Shown: positions 47,515-58,629, counted from the first letter of the stretch. The stretch is DNA of 64,000 nt from Kineococcus xinjiangensis (GCF_002934625.1 NZ_PTJD01000002.1:124001-188000); one strand, 5' to 3'. Notes: a model not told the origin generated them from the letters alone. A program made the numbers and translations.

Positions 47515-48960
47515 ATGGGTCCCCGTGCGATGCCGCGCGTCCTCCTGGTCACCGCTCTGAGCACCGCGTTCGCCGTCGGCGCGATGCTGTCCCCGGCCGC
47601 CGCGTCCGCGGCGCTCGAACGGGGCACCCGCCGCCCCGCACCGGTCGGGCCGCTGGAGGCGGAGACCATGTCCCTCCAGGCCGACGCCGGTCGCTCGTTC
47701 TCCGACAGCGCCGCCTCCGCGGGGGCCGGGCTGCTCCTCTGGGGCAACGGCACCGCCGCGGGCAGCTACTTCCTCGGCGGCTCCGTCAGCCACCTGGTGC
47801 TGCGGGCCCGGGGTGACCAGTGCGCAGGCAGCCCGACGCTGCAGGTCAGCGTGGACGGCCGCGAGGTCGGCAGCGCCACCGTGACCTCGACCGACTGGCA
47901 GGACTACTCCTTCCCGGGGTCCTGGCCGGACGGCGCGCACCGCGTCGCGGTCTCCTTCGCGAACGATCTCCGCACCTCCACCTGCGACCGCAACCTGCGT
48001 GTCGACGTGGTCAGCGCGCGGCACGCGTCCCTCCCCGCACCCGCACCCGCACCCGTGCCCGTGCCGGAGCCGGTGAGCGGGAACCCGTTCGCCGGGGCCC
48101 GCGGCTACGTCGACCCCGCCTCCTCCGCCCGCCGCGCCGCCGACGCCCGCCGCTCCTGGGACCCGGCCGGGGCCGCCGCCCTGGACAAGATCGCCTCCGG
48201 GCCGAGCGCCACCTGGTTCGGGGACTGGATCCCGGCCTCGACCCTCGCCTCCCAGGTCTCCGCCCGGGTCGGGACCGAGACGAGCGCCGGCGCCCTGCCC
48301 GTGCTGGTGGCCTACGCCATCCCCCACCGCGACTGCGGCCTCTACTCCGCAGGCGGAGTGGCCGACGCAGGCGCCTACCGCGAGTGGATCCGCCAGCTCG
48401 CCGCAGGCATCGCAGGCCGCAGGGCCGTCGTCGTCCTGGAGCCCGACGCCCTGGCGCAGATGCAGGACTGCCTCTCCCCCGCCGACCAGCAGGCGCGCAT
48501 GGCCCTGCTCGCCGAGGCCGTGGGCATCCTCGCCGCCAGCCCCGCCACCGCCGTCTACCTCGACGCGGGCGGACCGGGCTGGATCGCCGCCGACGTGATG
48601 GCCGCGCGCCTGCGCAGCGCGGGCGTGACCCAGGCCCGCGGGTTCTCCCTCAACGTGAGCAACTTCGCCACCGACGCCTCCACCCTCGCCTACGGCGAGG
48701 ACCTGTCCACCCGCCTCGGCGGCAAGACCTTCCTCGTCGACACCTCCCGCAACGGCCGCGGCCCCGGCGACACCTGGTGCAACCCCACCGGCCGCGGCCT
48801 CGGACAGCGCTTCACCACCGCCACCGGCAGCGCCCGCGCCGACGCCTTCACCTGGATCAAGCGCCCGGGCGAGTCCGACGGCACCTGCAACGGCGGACCC
48901 ACCGCCGGCACCTTCTGGACCGACTACGCCATCGGCCTCGGCCAACGCGCCTCCTTCTGA
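47515..48960 (+). CDS. Secreted GH6 beta-1,4-glucanase with one CBM60-like module
   Basis: 481 residues. Signal peptide (VLLVTALSTAFAVGAMLSPA to ASA, about 8-33), one CBM60-like module (about 48-165: EAETMSLQADAGRSF, LLLWGNGTAAG, STCDRNLRVD), a short Ala-Pro linker and a GH6 catalytic domain (about 182-481) that differs from the upstream enzyme at a single noticed residue (Gly for Ser in RLGGKTFLVDTSRNG). The CBM and signal sequence are only moderately similar to the upstream gene, so the identity is confined to the catalytic part. ATG at 47515 is chosen; no strong ribosome site. Probably transcribed separately, since a hairpin precedes it. Confidence 0.92.
   Translation: MGPRAMPRVLLVTALSTAFAVGAMLSPAAASAALERGTRRPAPVGPLEAETMSLQADAGRSFSDSAASAGAGLLLWGNGTAAGSYFLGGSVSHLVLRARGDQCAGSPTLQVSVDGREVGSATVTSTDWQDYSFPGSWPDGAHRVAVSFANDLRTSTCDRNLRVDVVSARHASLPAPAPAPVPVPEPVSGNPFAGARGYVDPASSARRAADARRSWDPAGAAALDKIASGPSATWFGDWIPASTLASQVSARVGTETSAGALPVLVAYAIPHRDCGLYSAGGVADAGAYREWIRQLAAGIAGRRAVVVLEPDALAQMQDCLSPADQQARMALLAEAVGILAASPATAVYLDAGGPGWIAADVMAARLRSAGVTQARGFSLNVSNFATDASTLAYGEDLSTRLGGKTFLVDTSRNGRGPGDTWCNPTGRGLGQRFTTATGSARADAFTWIKRPGESDGTCNGGPTAGTFWTDYAIGLGQRASF
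48061..48960 (+). repeat. Near-identical 900-bp duplication, second copy (GH6 domain)
   Basis: Partner of 46502-47401; offset 1559 bp. Confidence 0.95.
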
Positions 48961-48978
48961 CGCACCTCGGGCGCGGAC

Positions 48979-49020
48979 GGGGACGGGTGCGGGCGGAAAA
49001 CTCCGCCCGCACCCGTCCCC
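48979..49020 (+). terminator. 19-bp perfect hairpin after the second CBM-GH6 gene
   Basis: GGGGACGGGTGCGGGCGGA and its exact complement around the loop AAAC, 18 bp past the stop. Confidence 0.88.
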
Positions 49021-49141
49021 TCGTCGACCCCCGACCCGCCGGACGTCGTCGCCGCTGCGCCGCCGAATTTCGGAGAGCGGTTTCCTGAACCCGGTCGCGC
49101 GGAACCGCGGCAACCGCTCGGGCAGAACGGAATCCAGTTCC

Positions 49142-49191
49142 TTGACGCGCCCCAGGCGGATGGCTACTGTTCCCCCCAGTGAATCGTTTCA
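49142..49191 (+). promoter_or_regulatory. Promoter and LacI-type operator of the rhamnose-type importer
   Basis: TTGACG (49142-49147) and TACTGT (49165-49170) are separated by 17 nt, a good vegetative promoter. TGAATCGTTTCA (49180-49191), a near-palindrome with a central CG as in LacI-family operators, covers the expected start of transcription, so a bound repressor would block initiation. Confidence 0.7.
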
Positions 49192-49202
49192 TTGGAGGCA
49201 GC

Positions 49203-50726
49203 GTGGCCGCACCCGATTCCTCTCCCGTGCTGTCGCTGCGGGGAGTGAGCAAGTCCTACGGAGCGGTGCAGGCCCTCCGCGACGGCAGGCTCGACCTCTT
49301 CCGCGGCGAGGTGCACGCGCTCGTCGGCGAGAACGGCGCGGGCAAGTCGACCCTCGTCAAGGTGCTGGCCGGCGTCCACCGCCCCGACACCGGCGAGGTC
49401 GTCCTCGACGGCGCGCCGCTGGGGCTGGGCAGCCCCGCCGACGCCCGCGCCGCCGGCATCGCGATCATCTACCAGGAGCCGACGCTCTTCCCCGACCTCT
49501 CGGTCGCGGAGAACATCTTCATCGGCCGCCAGCCGCGTGCCCGGGGCGGCGCCATCGACGTGCGGGCGATGGAGACCGCGGCGGCCGAGCTGTTCCGGCG
49601 CCTCGGAACCCCCATGGACCCCTCCCGCCAGGCCCGGGGCCTCTCCATCGCCGACCAGCAGCTCGTCGAGATCGCCAAGGCCATCTCCCTGGAAGCGCGC
49701 GTGATCGTCATGGACGAGCCGACCGCGGCGCTGTCCGGCCACGAGGTCGAGCGCCTCTTCGGCGTCACCCACGGGCTGACGGCGGCCGGCGCGGCGGTGC
49801 TGTTCATCTCCCACCGCTTCGAGGAGATCACCGCCCTGTGCCAGCGGGTCACCGTGATGCGCGACGGCGCCTGGGTCTCCAGCGACCCCATGCCGGACCT
49901 CACGGTGGACGAGATCGTGCGCCGCATGGTCGGCCGCGACATCACCAGCCTCTACCCCAAGCAGGACGTCGAGCCCGGCGAGGTCGTGCTGGAGGTCCAG
50001 GGTCTCACCCGCGCCGGGTGGTTCCGCGACGTGTCCTTCAGCGTGCGGGCCGGCGAGATCGTCGCCCTCGCCGGCCTGGTCGGAGCCGGTCGCTCCGAGG
50101 TCGTGCAGGCGGTCTTCGGCGTCGATCGGGCCGACGCGGGAACGGTCCGCGTGGCCGGTCGCCCGCTCAAACTCGGCTCGCCGCGCGCCGCGATGGCCGC
50201 CGGGGTGGCGCTGGTGCCGGAGGACCGCCGCCAGCAGGGCCTGGTCCTCGACATGTCGATCGAGCGCAACACCACCCTGCCCCGCTCCCGCCAGCTCGCC
50301 CGCTTCGGACTGCTGACCGGCGGGCGCGAGCGCGCCTCGGCGGCGGAGTGGACCCGGCGGCTGCAGACGAAGTTCCACCGCCTCAGCGACCCCGTGGGCA
50401 CGCTGTCCGGCGGGAACCAGCAGAAGGTCGTCCTCGCCAAGTGGCTCTCGACGAACCCCAAGGTGCTCCTCATCGACGAGCCGACCCGCGGCATCGACGT
50501 CGGCACCAAGGCCGAGGTGCACCGCCTGATCTCCTCCCTCGCCGCCGAAGGGCTCGCCGTCGTGATGGTCTCCTCCGAACTGCCCGAGGTGCTCGGCATG
50601 GCCGACCGGGTCCTCGTCATGCACGAGGGCCGCATCAGCGCCGACATCCCCCGCTCCGACGCCGACGAGCGCAGCATCATGCTCGCCGCCACCGGGCAGG
50701 ACGCCCTCCTGGGAGGTGCCGCGTGA
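49203..50726 (+). CDS. Sugar ABC transporter ATP-binding protein (RhaT/RbsA-type)
   Basis: 507 residues with two nucleotide-binding domains. First: Walker [11 protein letters not shown] (about 35), [19 protein letters not shown], Walker [13 protein letters not shown]. Second: degenerate Walker [10 protein letters not shown] (about 290), signature [30 protein letters not shown]. This is the carbohydrate uptake (CUT2) layout. GTG at 49203 has GGAGG 6 nt upstream and avoids the operator; the longer GTG at 49179 begins inside the operator. The set ATPase, two permeases and binding protein matches rhamnose importers (RhaTPQS) and AI-2 importers (LsrACDB). Confidence 0.9.
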   Translation: MAAPDSSPVLSLRGVSKSYGAVQALRDGRLDLFRGEVHALVGENGAGKSTLVKVLAGVHRPDTGEVVLDGAPLGLGSPADARAAGIAIIYQEPTLFPDLSVAENIFIGRQPRARGGAIDVRAMETAAAELFRRLGTPMDPSRQARGLSIADQQLVEIAKAISLEARVIVMDEPTAALSGHEVERLFGVTHGLTAAGAAVLFISHRFEEITALCQRVTVMRDGAWVSSDPMPDLTVDEIVRRMVGRDITSLYPKQDVEPGEVVLEVQGLTRAGWFRDVSFSVRAGEIVALAGLVGAGRSEVVQAVFGVDRADAGTVRVAGRPLKLGSPRAAMAAGVALVPEDRRQQGLVLDMSIERNTTLPRSRQLARFGLLTGGRERASAAEWTRRLQTKFHRLSDPVGTLSGGNQQKVVLAKWLSTNPKVLLIDEPTRGIDVGTKAEVHRLISSLAAEGLAVVMVSSELPEVLGMADRVLVMHEGRISADIPRSDADERSIMLAATGQDALLGGAA

Positions 50727-51769
50727 GCGCCGCCACCGCGCAGCGGACGCAGGAGACCCCCGTCCCGCCCGCACCCCCGACCTCGGCCGTCGAGCGGGTC
50801 CTCAAGGCCCGCTCCCTCGGCATCGTCCTGGCCCTGGTGGTCCTCGTGGCGGTGACCGCCGCGGCGAACCCGCTGTTCGTCTCCGGCCAGAGCCTCCGCG
50901 ACATCGCCCTCAGCACCGCGATCCTCGCGATCCTCGCGGTCGGGCAGACGATCGTCATCATCACCCGCAGCATCGACCTGTCCGTCGGCTCGGTCCTCGG
51001 GCTCTCCGCCTACGCCGCGGGCAGCCTCCTGCAGGCCGCACCGGGAACCCCGATCGTCGTCGCGATCGGCCTGGCCATGCTGGTGGGCGCGGCGTGCGGG
51101 CTCGTCAACGCCGTGCTCGTCCGCTTCGGCGGCGTCCCCGCGCTGGTGGTGACGCTGGGCACGCTCTACATCTACCGCGGCATCGCGTTCTTCTGGGCCG
51201 GCGGGCAGCAGATCAACGCCGACGAGATGCCCGGGAACTACCTGGGGTTCGGGACCGCCACCGTCCTCGGGGTGCCCGTCCTCGTGCTCATCGCCGCCGT
51301 CGTCCTCGTGGTGGCCGGCATCGTCCTCGGCCGCTACCGCGCAGGCCGCGACCTGTACGCGATCGGCTCCAACCCGGACGCCGCCGTCCTCGCCGGAATC
51401 TCCGTGGGCCGCCGCCTCCTCGCGGCGTTCGTCGTCTCCGGGGCCCTCGCCGGCCTGGCGGGCGCCCTGTACGCGGCACGGTTCGGGACCGTCGACGCGG
51501 CGGCCGGCACCGGCTACGAGCTGAACGTCGTCGCCGCGGCGGTCGTCGGCGGGGTCGTGGTCACCGGCGGCAGCGGAACGGTCTGGGGCGCCGCCCTCGG
51601 CGCGCTGCTGCTGACGGTCATCAACTCCGCCCTGCCGGTGCTGCGCATCGACCAGTTCTGGCAGCAGGCCATCGTCGGCGCGCTCATCCTGCTGGCCATC
51701 TCGACCGACCGGGTGCTCACCACCCGGCTCGCCGCGCAGTTGCGGAGGAGGAACTCCCATGGCCGTTGA
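50723..51769 (+). CDS. Sugar ABC transporter permease (RhaP/LsrC-type)
   Basis: 348 residues, about nine to ten membrane helices, CUT2 permease family. The [19 protein letters not shown] block and [16 protein letters not shown] are characteristic. The Pro/Ala-rich N-terminal 25 residues are cytoplasmic. GTG at 50723 overlaps the ATPase stop (GTGA). First of two different permeases, which form a heterodimeric channel in rhamnose and AI-2 importers. Confidence 0.9.
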   Translation: MSAATAQRTQETPVPPAPPTSAVERVLKARSLGIVLALVVLVAVTAAANPLFVSGQSLRDIALSTAILAILAVGQTIVIITRSIDLSVGSVLGLSAYAAGSLLQAAPGTPIVVAIGLAMLVGAACGLVNAVLVRFGGVPALVVTLGTLYIYRGIAFFWAGGQQINADEMPGNYLGFGTATVLGVPVLVLIAAVVLVVAGIVLGRYRAGRDLYAIGSNPDAAVLAGISVGRRLLAAFVVSGALAGLAGALYAARFGTVDAAAGTGYELNVVAAAVVGGVVVTGGSGTVWGAALGALLLTVINSALPVLRIDQFWQQAIVGALILLAISTDRVLTTRLAAQLRRRNSHGR

Positions 51770-52796
51770 CGTCCCGAGCAGCACCGGAACCGCCGGAGCC
51801 GCCGCACCCGCACCCGCCCGCCGCCTCGGCGCCCTCGCCTCGTGGGAGGCGACGATCATCGCGCTGACGGTGCTCGTCCTCGTGATCGCCTCCCTCACCG
51901 TCGACGGGTTCGGCGACGCCGGCAACGCGGTGTTCCTGCTGCTCGACATCACTCCCATCCTGCTCATCGCCCTGCCGATGACCCTCATCGTCATGACCGG
52001 GGAGATCGACCTCTCGGTCGCCAGCATCCTGGGCCTCACCGGTGCGGTGATGGGCTCGCTGTGGGTGGGTGGCATGGCGATCGAGACGATCATCCCGCTG
52101 TGCCTGGTGCTGGGCGCGGTGCTCGGGGCCGTGAACGGGTTCTTCGTCACGGTGCTGGGGCTGCCGTCGCTGGCGGTGACCATCGGCACGCTCGCCCTCT
52201 ACCGGGGCCTGGCCTACGTCGTCCTCGGCAGCAACGCGGTGGCGGACTTCCCGTTCGCCCACACGGGCTGGGTGACGGGCACCGCCGGGGGTGGTGTCGT
52301 GCCGAACCTGCTGCTGCCGCTGCTGGTCGCCGTCGTGGCGTTCGGGATCGCCCTGCACGCCACCCCCGCCGGCCGCGGCATCGTGGCCACCGGCGCCTCC
52401 GACACCGCCGCCCGGTTCGCGGGCCTGGCGACCCTGCGCATCAAGTTCACCCTGTTCGTCCTCTCGGGGGTCGTCTCCGCCCTGACCGGCGTGCTCTGGG
52501 CGCTGCGCTACTCCAGCGCCCGCGCCGACAACGGGGCGGGACTGGAGCTGGCGGTGGTGGCGGCCGTCCTGCTGGGCGGGGTCTCCATCTTCGGCGGCAA
52601 GGGCAGCCTCCCCGGGGTCGTCGCCGCCGTCGTGCTCCTGGCGTCGCTGCAGAACGCGCTGCGCCTGGAGAACGTCTCCAACGAGGCCCTCACCGTCGTC
52701 ACCGGCGGGCTCCTCATCGCCTCCGTCCTGGCTCCCAACGTCCTGCGCGCCGTCCGCCGGCGCAGCGCCTCCGCACGGGCCTCACGCGCCCGCTGA
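51759..52796 (+). CDS. Sugar ABC transporter permease (RhaQ/LsrD-type)
   Basis: 345 residues, about nine helices, CUT2 permease family: MTGEIDLSVASILGLTGAVM, GGVSIFGGKGSLPGVVAAVV. ATG at 51759 lies 11 bp inside the end of the preceding permease gene, in another frame, and follows GGAGGAGG; the overlap couples translation. The C-terminus is Arg/Ser rich. Together with the neighbouring permease it would form the transmembrane channel. Confidence 0.9.
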   Translation: MAVDVPSSTGTAGAAAPAPARRLGALASWEATIIALTVLVLVIASLTVDGFGDAGNAVFLLLDITPILLIALPMTLIVMTGEIDLSVASILGLTGAVMGSLWVGGMAIETIIPLCLVLGAVLGAVNGFFVTVLGLPSLAVTIGTLALYRGLAYVVLGSNAVADFPFAHTGWVTGTAGGGVVPNLLLPLLVAVVAFGIALHATPAGRGIVATGASDTAARFAGLATLRIKFTLFVLSGVVSALTGVLWALRYSSARADNGAGLELAVVAAVLLGGVSIFGGKGSLPGVVAAVVLLASLQNALRLENVSNEALTVVTGGLLIASVLAPNVLRAVRRRSASARASRAR

Positions 52797-52888
52797 GGCC
52801 TCCCGCACCTCCCTCCACCCGCACCACCCGGGGTCACCGACGACTCCCGGCCCCCCGCCCCTCGGGGCGCAACCCGGAAGGAACTCCC

Positions 52889-53977
52889 ATGTCCTCTCGC
52901 CGTGGCCTCTCCCTCGTCCTCGCCGGCAGCCTCGGGCTGACGATGGCCCTCACGGCCTGCGGCGGCGGCACCACCCGGGAGAGCCAGGCCCAGCAGCCGG
53001 CGGCGCCCGCCCCGTCGTCCTCTGCGGCCGCCTCCGCCGACCCCTCGGCCGAGATCCCCGAGGGCCTGAAGATCGCCTTCCTGCCGAAGCAGCTGAACAA
53101 CCCCTACAGCGACATCGAGGCCGCCGGTGGCAAGGAGGCGGTGGAGGAGCTGGGTGGCGAGTACAGCCTCGTCGGCCCCAACGACGCCAGCGCCTCGAGC
53201 CAGGTCAGCTACATCAACACCCTCATCCAGCAGCAGCAGGACGTCATCAACATCGCGGCCAACGACCCGAACGCGGTCTGCCCGTCGCTCAACCAGGCGC
53301 GCGCCAAGGGGATCCCGGTCGTCACGTTCGACTCCGACGCCAACCCCGACTGCCGCGACGTGTTCATCAACCAGGCCACCACCGAGGGCATCGGCAAGAC
53401 CCTCGCGGAGCAGGCGCTGGAGCTGTCCGGCGGCAGCGGCAAGGTCGCGGTGCTGTCGGCCACGGCGAACGCGACGAACCAGAACGCGTGGATCGAGGTG
53501 ATGAAGGAGGAGCTGGCCAAGCCGGAGTACGCCGGGGTGGAGCTCGTCGAGGTGGCCTACGGCGACGACGACGACCAGAAGTCCTTCCAGCAGACGCAGG
53601 CGCTGCTGCAGAAGTACCCGGACCTGAAGGCCATCGTCTCCCCCACCACGGTCGGCATCGCCGCCGCGGCCCGCTACATCTCCTCCAGCGACTACAAGGG
53701 CAAGGTGGCCGTCACCGGCCTCGGCACCCCGAACCAGATGCGCGAGTACGTCAAGGACGGCACGGTGAAGGAGTTCGCGCTCTGGAGCCCCGCCGACATC
53801 GGCTACCTCGCCGGCTACGCCGGGGCCGCGCTCAAGGCCGGGCAGATCACCGGCGCGGAGGGTGAGACCTTCGAGGCCGGCCGCCTCGGGGAGTACACCA
53901 TCGGCGCCGACGGGGAGGTCGTGCTCGGCCCGCCCACCACGTTCGACGCGTCGAACATCGACCAGTTCGACTTCTGA
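52889..53977 (+). CDS. Sugar ABC transporter substrate-binding lipoprotein (RhaS-type)
   Basis: 362 residues. Lipobox LTAC at residue 24 after a short hydrophobic signal; a Ser/Ala/Pro linker to about 58; then a periplasmic-binding-protein type 1 fold (LKIAFLPKQLNNPYSDIEAA, INTLIQQQQDVINIAANDPN, VVTFDSDANPDCRDVFINQA, IVSPTTVGIAAAARY). The DSDA motif and LPKQLNNPY start are typical of rhamnose-binding RhaS and AI-2-binding LsrB. ATG at 52889 follows GGAAGGAA. Last gene of the importer unit; no rhamnose catabolic or lsrK/lsrR genes are in view to decide the ligand. Confidence 0.88.
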   Translation: MSSRRGLSLVLAGSLGLTMALTACGGGTTRESQAQQPAAPAPSSSAAASADPSAEIPEGLKIAFLPKQLNNPYSDIEAAGGKEAVEELGGEYSLVGPNDASASSQVSYINTLIQQQQDVINIAANDPNAVCPSLNQARAKGIPVVTFDSDANPDCRDVFINQATTEGIGKTLAEQALELSGGSGKVAVLSATANATNQNAWIEVMKEELAKPEYAGVELVEVAYGDDDDQKSFQQTQALLQKYPDLKAIVSPTTVGIAAAARYISSSDYKGKVAVTGLGTPNQMREYVKDGTVKEFALWSPADIGYLAGYAGAALKAGQITGAEGETFEAGRLGEYTIGADGEVVLGPPTTFDASNIDQFDF

Positions 53978-54023
53978 CGGACGGCCCCCCGGCGAGGAGC
54001 GGGCTCGGCCCGTGACGCGTCAG

Positions 54024-54078
54024 GGCGGGGACGTTCGGCAGCGACACGCCCACGTGTCGCTGCCGCAACGTCCCCGCC
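54024..54078. terminator. Long hairpin between rhaS-type gene and hspR (GGGGACGT family, copy 3)
   Basis: Arms GGCGGGGACGTT...GGCAGCGACACG and CGTGTCGCTGCC...AACGTCCCCGCC, about 24 paired bases with one small bulge and a 4-nt loop. Between convergent genes. Confidence 0.85.
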
Positions 54079-54105
54079 TCGCGCGCGACGCCCGCGGCCC
54101 GGGGC

Positions 54106-54528
54106 TCAGCCCCGGCCGGGCCGCCACAGGACGAGGGCGCGAGAGCGCGACGGCGACGGGGGGCGCCGCCCCACGGAGGTGGCGACGATGTCACCACCGG
54201 CCCCGGCCGCGAAGACCCGGCCGGAGACCTGGCGCAGCCGGTGCACCTCCTCGGCCAGGAGCTGGACGCGGTCGGTGAGCGTCTCGACCTGCTTCTCCAG
54301 CTCCATGATCCGCTTGATGCCGGCGAGGTTGACGCCGTCCTCCTGGGACAGCCGCTGCACCTCCCGCAGCCGGGCGACGTCCCGGGCGGAGTAGCGGCGG
54401 CCGCGCCCGGGTGCCCGCTGCGGTGAGACGAGGCCGAGCCGGTCGTACTGCCGCAGGGTCTGCGGGTGCATGCCCGCCAGCTCCGCGGCGACGGAGATGA
54501 CGAAGACGGGTGCGTCGTCGTCGTGCAC
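54106..54528 (-). CDS. hspR: Heat-shock repressor HspR (MerR family)
   Basis: 140 residues. MerR-type winged helix (about 8-75): FVISVAAELAGMHPQTLRQY, DRLGLVSPQRAPGRGRRYSA, RDVARLREVQRLSQEDGVNL, AGIKRIMELE, then a coiled coil (about 78-105). HspR represses the dnaK operon and clpB through HAIR sites, with DnaK as co-repressor in Streptomyces. GTG at 54528 follows GGAGG at 5 nt. It is the last gene of the dnaK-grpE-dnaJ-hspR unit, so the repressor controls itself. HAIR-like sites are present upstream of dnaK and clpB here. Confidence 0.93.
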   Translation of the reverse strand: MHDDDAPVFVISVAAELAGMHPQTLRQYDRLGLVSPQRAPGRGRRYSARDVARLREVQRLSQEDGVNLAGIKRIMELEKQVETLTDRVQLLAEEVHRLRQVSGRVFAAGAGGDIVATSVGRRPPSPSRSRALVLWRPGRG

Positions 54529-54661
54529 GGCTTCCTCCCTCCGCTGCTCCTCCTGCGCTCCGCCGACGGCTGCGGGGCCGTCCCGCCCGGGACGGCCCCG
54601 CAGGCCCACCCGCAGCCCTCGCCCGGCGGGGGGCGGTTCCGGGGTGAGCATCGCAGGCATG

Positions 54662-55732
54662 TCAGCTCCTGGCGCGCTCCAGGAGCCCGGCGCGCGGGTC
54701 GTCGCCGCGCGTGGCCTCGGCGAAGGCCTCGACCGCCCTGCGCGCCGCGTCGTCGAGGTGCTTCGGCACGGCCACCTCCAGAGTGACCAGCAGGTCCCCC
54801 CGGGCGTCGTCGGCACGGGCCTGCCGGGCGCCCTGCCCGCGGACCCGCAGGGAGCGGCCCGAGGGCGTGCCCGGCGGCACCTTCACCCGCACGGTGGTCC
54901 CGTCGATCGTCGGCACCTCCACGGTCGCGCCGAGCACGGCCTCCGGGAAGGTGACCGGCAGGGTCATCCGCAGGTCGTCGCCGTCGCGGCGGAACACCGG
55001 GTGCGGTTCCACGCTGACGGTGACGAGCAGGTCCCCGGCGGGCGCACCCCCCGGGCCCGGCAGGCCCTTGCCGCGCAGCCGGACCCGCTGGCCGTCGCGC
55101 ACCCCGACGGGCAGCCGGGTGCTGACGGTGCGCACGGGACCCCCGCGGGGGTCCGGCACGCGGAGGGTGACGGTCGCGCCCTCCAGCGCGTCCCGGAACC
55201 CCACGCGCGCAGTGGCCTCCAGGTCCGTGCCGCGGGTCGCGGTGGGAGTGCCGAACCCCCCGCCGCCGGGGCCGCCGAAGCCGCCCGGGGCACCGAAGCC
55301 ACCACCGCCGCCCTGCCCGAACAGCCCGCCGAGCAGGTCCTCGAACCCGGGACCGGGCGCACCGCCGCCGGCACCCGGGGTGCCGAAGCGCATCCGCGGG
55401 CCGCCACCGCCGCCGCCCTGCCCGAACAGCCCGCCGAGCAGGTCCTCGAACCCGGGCCCGGGACCGCCGGAGCCGGCGGTGAACCGGGCCCCGCCGCCGA
55501 GCATGGAGCGGATGCCGTCGTACTGCTGCCGCTTCTCCGGGTCGGAGAGGACGGAGTACGCCTCCCCCACCTCCTTGAAGCGGCGCTCCGCCTCGGCGTC
55601 GCCGGGGTTGGCGTCGGGGTGCAGGTCCCGCGCCTTCTTCCGGTACGCCTTCTTGATCGTCGACGCGTCCGCATCGTGGGGCACGCCGAGGACGTCGTAG
55701 AAGTCCTTCTCGGCCCAGTCGTGCATGCTCAC
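54662..55732 (-). CDS. dnaJ: DnaJ-family co-chaperone without zinc-finger domain
   Basis: 356 residues. N-terminal J domain (about 8-75) with the HPD motif in [12 protein letters not shown], then a Gly/Phe-rich region (about 80-165) in which the segment [18 protein letters not shown] occurs twice, then two C-terminal beta domains (about 168-335). No CxxCxGxG repeats are present, so this is a CbpA-type (class B) J protein although it occupies the dnaJ1 place in the operon. It stimulates DnaK ATPase and delivers substrates. GTG at 55732 has GGAGG 8 nt upstream; ATG at 55726 is an alternative. Confidence 0.93.
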   Translation of the reverse strand: MSMHDWAEKDFYDVLGVPHDADASTIKKAYRKKARDLHPDANPGDAEAERRFKEVGEAYSVLSDPEKRQQYDGIRSMLGGGARFTAGSGGPGPGFEDLLGGLFGQGGGGGGPRMRFGTPGAGGGAPGPGFEDLLGGLFGQGGGGGFGAPGGFGGPGGGGFGTPTATRGTDLEATARVGFRDALEGATVTLRVPDPRGGPVRTVSTRLPVGVRDGQRVRLRGKGLPGPGGAPAGDLLVTVSVEPHPVFRRDGDDLRMTLPVTFPEAVLGATVEVPTIDGTTVRVKVPPGTPSGRSLRVRGQGARQARADDARGDLLVTLEVAVPKHLDDAARRAVEAFAEATRGDDPRAGLLERARS

Positions 55733-55793
55733 CGGCGTCCCCTCCCCTCGCTGCTGGTCGTCGTCGTGCTCGCGGCCCTCGGAGCGCCGGCCG

Positions 55794-56407
55794 TCACTGC
55801 GGGTCGGCCACCGCGACGCGGGCCGGCCGCAGCACCCGCTCCCCGAAGCGGTACCCCGGCTGGAGCACCTGGGTGCAGGTGGCCACCTCGACCTCGTCGG
55901 AGTGCGCGTGCATCAGGGCCTCGTGCACCGCCGGGTCGAACGGCTCGCCGTTCTCGCCGTAGCGGACGAGCCCGAAGCGGCCGAGGGTCGCCTCCAGCTT
56001 GTCCGCGATCGCCGCGAACGGCCCGGAGAGGTCGCCGTGCTGGCGGGCGAGGTGGATGTCGTCCAGCACCGGCAGCAGCGCCTCGGCGACGCCCGAGATG
56101 GCCGCGTCCTTGGCCACGTCGCGGTCCCGGTCCACCCGGCGGCGGTAGTTGACGTACTCCGCCTGCAGCCGCTGGAGGTCCTCCAGCCGCTCCGCCGCCA
56201 GGGTCTGCGCCGCCAGCAGCTCGGAGGAGCCCGCCTCGCCCGCGGCGCTCACGTCGGCCGGGTAGGAGGGCAGGCCCTCCTCCGCGGCCTCGCCCGCGCC
56301 GGCCGGCTCCTCGCGGAGCTGGCCGGTCTGCGGGTCGAGGCGACGGCGGTCGCGGACCACGGGGCCGTTCTCGTCCCGCTCGTCGCGGGCCCCGGTCTCC
56401 TCCGGCA

Positions 56408-56408
<1 letters not shown>
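55794..56408 (-). CDS. grpE: Nucleotide exchange factor GrpE
   Basis: 204 residues. Acidic, disordered N-terminus (to about 60), long helix ([20 protein letters not shown], about 75-95), [16 protein letters not shown], and the C-terminal beta domain ([34 protein letters not shown]). GrpE removes ADP from DnaK. ATG at 56408 overlaps the last base of the dnaK stop (TGATG); GTG at 56411 would add one residue. Translationally coupled to dnaK. Confidence 0.95.
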
Positions 56409-58276
<1,868 letters not shown>

Positions 58277-58345
58277 GGTGCGTGCTCCTTCAGCGTCTGC
58301 CGGGCCCGTGGGCCCCGCCCGGTCGCCGTGCGGCTCCGGGCGCCT

Positions 58346-58366
58346 GTTGAGTGTCTCTGGCTCAAG
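58346..58366 (-). promoter_or_regulatory. HAIR-type HspR operator 1 upstream of dnaK
   Basis: GTTGAGTGTCTCTGGCTCAAG: TTGAGT-N7-GCTCAA, near the HAIR consensus. Confidence 0.85.
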
Positions 58367-58408
58367 TCTCCACGGGCCGCCCACCTTGTCAAGTGGGGCC
58401 TCACTGGT

Positions 58409-58429
58409 CTTGAGCCGGTGTCGCTCAAG
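58409..58429 (-). promoter_or_regulatory. HAIR-type HspR operator 2 upstream of dnaK
   Basis: CTTGAGCCGGTGTCGCTCAAG: 7-bp arms CTTGAGC and GCTCAAG, perfect inverted repeat with 7-nt spacer. The best HAIR match in the window. Confidence 0.88.
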
Positions 58430-58505
58430 TCAACGCCGCGGGCGACCCGATCGTTCCCGGCCACGCCCCGCCGCGCCCCCGCCCACCACGTGTGCGCCCG
58501 GCGAG

Positions 58506-58558
58506 GCGGGGACGTTGCGCCGCGACACACCGGCGCGCCCCCGGCCGAACGTCCCCGC
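58506..58558. terminator. Branched hairpin (GGGGACGT family, copy 4)
   Basis: Outer arms GCGGGGACGTT (58506-58516) and AACGTCCCCGC (58548-58558); inner stem GCGCCG/CGGCGC (58517-58522, 58531-58536). It lies upstream of dnaK next to the importer terminator. Confidence 0.65.
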
Positions 58559-58576
58559 ACCGACTCGCCCCCCGGG

Positions 58577-58629
58577 CACGACGACGCCGGCCCCCCTCCT
58601 GCGACAGGAGGGGGGCCGGCGTCGTCGTG
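58577..58629 (-). terminator. 25-bp perfect hairpin after the MmsB-type permease gene
   Basis: CACGACGACGCCGGCCCCCC-TCCTG and its exact complement around CGA, 12 bp past the permease stop. It separates the sugar importer unit from the dnaK promoter region. Confidence 0.88.

Noticed and set aside
45515-49113. Long minus-strand open frames opposite the CBM-GH6 genes
   Set aside because: They mirror each other only because the GH6 domains are duplicated, and their translations are Gly/Ala-rich with no motif.
49203-53977. Definite naming of the importer as rhamnose-specific
   Set aside because: The gene set fits both rhamnose (RhaTPQS) and AI-2 (LsrACDB) importers and no catabolic or kinase gene is in view, so gene symbols were withheld.
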